NCBI GenBank assembly: GCA_944390995.1
Contig: CALXSA010000018.1
Coordinates: 1-23,691, forward strand
Direction: 5' to 3'
DNA from: an uncultured Clostridia bacterium
Lineage (GTDB): Bacteria > Bacillota_A > Clostridia > TANB77 > CAG-508
DNA length: 23,691 bases
The notes under the pieces were generated by a model. It saw only the letters and a list, made by a program, of their open reading frames with translations, made no database searches and was not told the DNA's origin. A program made the translations under genes and the position numbers. Numbering within the stretch: the first letter of the stretch is position 1; every line of letters starts with the position of its first letter. Of this stretch, positions 22,956-23,691 are shown piece after piece.

Positions 22956-22982
22956 ATTGGCATATTAAAAGGAGGTGTAGTT

Positions 22983-23615
22983 ATGGATAAAGTTGCAATT
23001 ATTTCCGATATACATGGTAATATTACCGCACTAAAGACTGTCCTTAATGATATTGAGAATAGAAACATAGATAAAATTTACTGCCTTGGTGACTATGTTC
23101 TGAAGAATTGTAATTCTGATTTGGTTATCGACTTGGTTAGAGAGAAGTGCGATGTGCTTTTAAAGGGTAATTGCGATGCTGTCATAACTAGGCCTGATGT
23201 TCCAAAGGGCAAATTTTGGACGAGAGATTTAATTGGCGAAGAACGTGCTTCTTTTTTGTACAATTTGCCCGTTTCGTATGAATTTTATATGAGTGGATAC
23301 CTTATTAGGTTATTCCATGCTTCTCCTTTTGGGCTGGACTATGTTTTTAACCCTATGTTTTCTAACGAGAATACGATTTATTCTGCTCAAGAAATACATG
23401 ACCCAATGGAGATGTTTACTAATACTGAGTTTATAGGCAAGACCGATGCAGACCCTATTCCTGATATTGTGGGATATGGACATATTCATACTCCTAATAT
23501 TTTGAGGGCTCGCAATAAGACTATATTTAACCCTGGTAGTGTTGGGATGCCTATAGAGATGCTTAATGATGATTTTCATGATGAAACTAACAAATTTTCT
23601 ACTGTTTCGTCATAG
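22983..23615 (+). pseudogene. Metallophosphoesterase (YfcE/MJ0936-like), probably truncated at the C-terminus
   Basis: The 210-residue frame has the calcineurin-like phosphoesterase motifs in order: DIHGN (D9, H11), GDYV (D37), GNCD (N63), H112, GHIH (H167, H169) and NPGSVG (183-188). All metal ligands are present, so it could still bind metal. Family members are small cytoplasmic phosphodiesterases of about 240-280 residues in relatives. The frame stops at TAG right after NKFSTVSS, where homologues, as I recall them, continue with about 40 or more residues. The in-frame sequence after the stop (VNCKSKFYLEKVTSNYREKA) does not look like the family, which suggests an insertion rather than a point mutation. 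The ATG at 22983 has AAGGAGG 7 nt upstream. The longer frame from 22935 lacks a site. If homologues really end here, it is an intact short gene. Confidence 0.65.
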
Positions 23616-23624
23616 GTCAACTGT

Positions 23625-23661
23625 AAAAGTAAATTCTATTTGGAAAAAGTAACTTCTAATT
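23625..23661. repeat. Direct repeat just past the metallophosphoesterase stop, possible mobile-element end
   Basis: AAAAGTAAATTCTATTT (23625-23641) and AAAAGTAACTTCTAATT (23645-23661) match at 15 of 17 positions with a 20-bp offset. Repeated short motifs near the tip are typical of IS21-type insertion sequence ends. The element itself would lie beyond the window, so this is a suggestion only. Confidence 0.35.
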
Positions 23662-23691
23662 ACCGAGAAAAAGCTATTTAAAAGCACAAAA

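Noticed and set aside
1..23691. tRNA or rRNA genes
   Set aside because: No cloverleaf with a TTCGANNC-type arm and no rRNA-like conserved blocks were recognised on either strand by eye. A tRNAscan run would settle it.

Overview
The window is AT-rich with Gram-positive style gene starts (AAGGAGG-type ribosome binding sites, consensus or extended -10 promoters). It encodes a Spo0E-like phosphatase, a YfmF/YfmH peptidase pair, ribosomal protein S21 and a DacF-type penicillin-binding protein. This points to a low-GC Firmicute, most likely an anaerobic Clostridia-type bacterium that may sporulate. The organism cannot be named from the sequence alone.

Layout. Positions 1-1439 hold two tandem hairpin terminators, a D,D-carboxypeptidase gene (minus strand) and a compact leader in front of it that looks like an attenuator. 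Positions 1463-3201 hold an unrecognised acidic soluble protein (minus) and a divergent small gene (plus). From 17310 down to 3297 the minus strand is one functional block of eleven genes encoding a Gram-positive type IV secretion (T4SS) apparatus. In order of transcription these are four VirB2-like pilins, a PrgI-like membrane protein, a membrane-anchored protein resembling a VirB4/TraC N-terminal domain, a VirB4 ATPase, a VirB6/TrbL-like channel protein, a membrane protein with an NTF2-like domain, a 1050-residue cell-wall hydrolase and a VirB8-like protein. No relaxase, VirD4/TcpA coupling ATPase or VirB11 ATPase is present in the window, and no integrase is seen.

The block is divided by its own signals. 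One promoter drives pilins A-B-C, ending at a terminator. A second drives pilin D, ending at another terminator. A third drives prgI and the machine genes. This would let pilins be made in excess over the machine.

The right side (17509-23691) is chromosomal housekeeping: a small membrane protein, a spo0E-like gene with candidate Spo0A sites upstream, yfmH, yfmF, rpsU, a cysteine-synthase-family gene and a divergent metallophosphoesterase. The last appears cut off at its C-terminus just before the window ends. yfmF is flanked by two related inverted-repeat elements. The larger one (21188-21441) is a multi-hairpin structure that could be a structured RNA or a MITE-like element.

Taken together, the most unusual content is a compact T4SS set among housekeeping genes, lacking visible DNA-processing genes, with a pilin expansion and a trifunctional wall hydrolase (SGNH esterase, lysozyme, Cys/His peptidase).
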